Below, one piece after another: positions 15,993 through 16,271 of a stretch of 16,271 nt of DNA (positions within the stretch are counted from its first letter, which is position 1; each line of letters opens with the position of its first letter). This DNA comes from Methyloceanibacter sp. (GTDB lineage: Bacteria > Pseudomonadota > Alphaproteobacteria > Rhizobiales > Methyloligellaceae). The DNA lies in contig JAENXG010000026.1 in the NCBI GenBank assembly GCA_016649675.1, positions 1-16,271 on the forward strand. Reading direction: 5' to 3'. The translations under genes were made by a program, and so were the position numbers. The notes under the pieces were generated by a model that did no database searches, was not told the DNA's origin, and saw only the letters and a list, made by a program, of their open reading frames with translations.

Positions 15993-16271
15993 TCACTCCT
16001 CCTCTTCAGGATTATTGATGGTCCACAGCCAGGGGCGGATCTCGACGCTAGCGAAGAGGCCCACCTTGGCGAACGGATCGCCGGCGGCGATCTGGCGCGC
16101 GGCTTCGAGAGAGTCTGCCTCGATCACCACCAGGCTTCCGTTCATGGTTGCGCCGTCGGCCTCGGTGAAGGGTCCGGCAAATACGAGCGTTTCGTCGAGG
16201 CTCTCGAGATAGGCGACATGCTCGGGGCGGTTCGCCTTGCGCACGGCGAGGCTGTTCGGCTTGTCGGTGCA
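15993..16271 (-). CDS. YciI family protein, 5' end cut by window
   Basis: 92 residues are visible; the true start lies just beyond the right edge. The reading opens CTDKPNSLAVRKANRPEHVAYLESL, the usual N-terminal part of YciI-like proteins (Pfam PF03795), which are small alpha/beta-barrel dimers. The conserved His in RPEH and the Asp in AAGDPFAKVGLFASVEIRPW, taken as the active-site pair of the family, are both present. The C-terminus ends in four Glu residues. Function is unknown for most of the family. Only a few N-terminal residues should be missing, of the form MLYVIL. The stop is 21 bases from the EVE-domain start. Confidence 0.9.
   Translation of the reverse strand, partial: CTDKPNSLAVRKANRPEHVAYLESLDETLVFAGPFTEADGATMNGSLVVIEADSLEAARQIAAGDPFAKVGLFASVEIRPWLWTINNPEEEE

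Overview
The window is a gene-dense, high-GC piece of bacterial chromosome. The protein set and gene order point to an alphaproteobacterium, most likely of the order Hyphomicrobiales (Rhizobiales). The clues are the htpX-rsmB-heparinase-purH run, an HtpX ending in GPWG, a large L,D-transpeptidase with a Pro/Ala-rich linker, and an alphaproteobacterial type of AMP-forming acetyl-CoA synthetase. I read this as core chromosome. I see no insertion sequence, phage gene, integrase, CRISPR array, tRNA or rRNA. The genus cannot be fixed from what is here.

Layout. Positions 1-2033 (minus) hold a secreted L,D-transpeptidase cut by the left edge near its C-terminus. A 542-base non-coding divergent gap follows, with several inverted repeats. 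Positions 2576-6064 (plus) are a tight four-gene cluster: LemA lipoprotein, secreted TPM-domain protein with a glycine-rich tail, membrane TPM-domain protein, and UMF1-type MFS transporter. The last gene overlaps the 3' end of purH tail to tail. Positions 11861-6036 (minus) are htpX, rsmB, a heparinase II/III-like protein and purH. htpX has a good sigma-32-like promoter and a strong ribosome binding site. Positions 12080-12559 (plus) encode a single-domain globin behind an inverted repeat. The rest is minus strand: a small membrane-anchored protein of unknown function, acs, a DUF1761 membrane protein, an EVE-domain protein and a YciI-family protein cut by the right edge.

How the parts fit. 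The left third is mostly about the cell envelope: peptidoglycan cross-linking enzyme, LemA/TPM proteins and a transporter. The middle combines heat-shock membrane proteolysis (HtpX), rRNA methylation (RsmB), purine synthesis (PurH) and a possible polysaccharide-processing enzyme with no visible export signal. The right part holds acetate activation and small conserved proteins. No clearly new defence or mobile system is visible. The most interesting unknowns are the LemA-TPM-TPM-transporter cluster, the heparinase-like gene inside a housekeeping run, the small protein downstream of acs, and the structured divergent gap.
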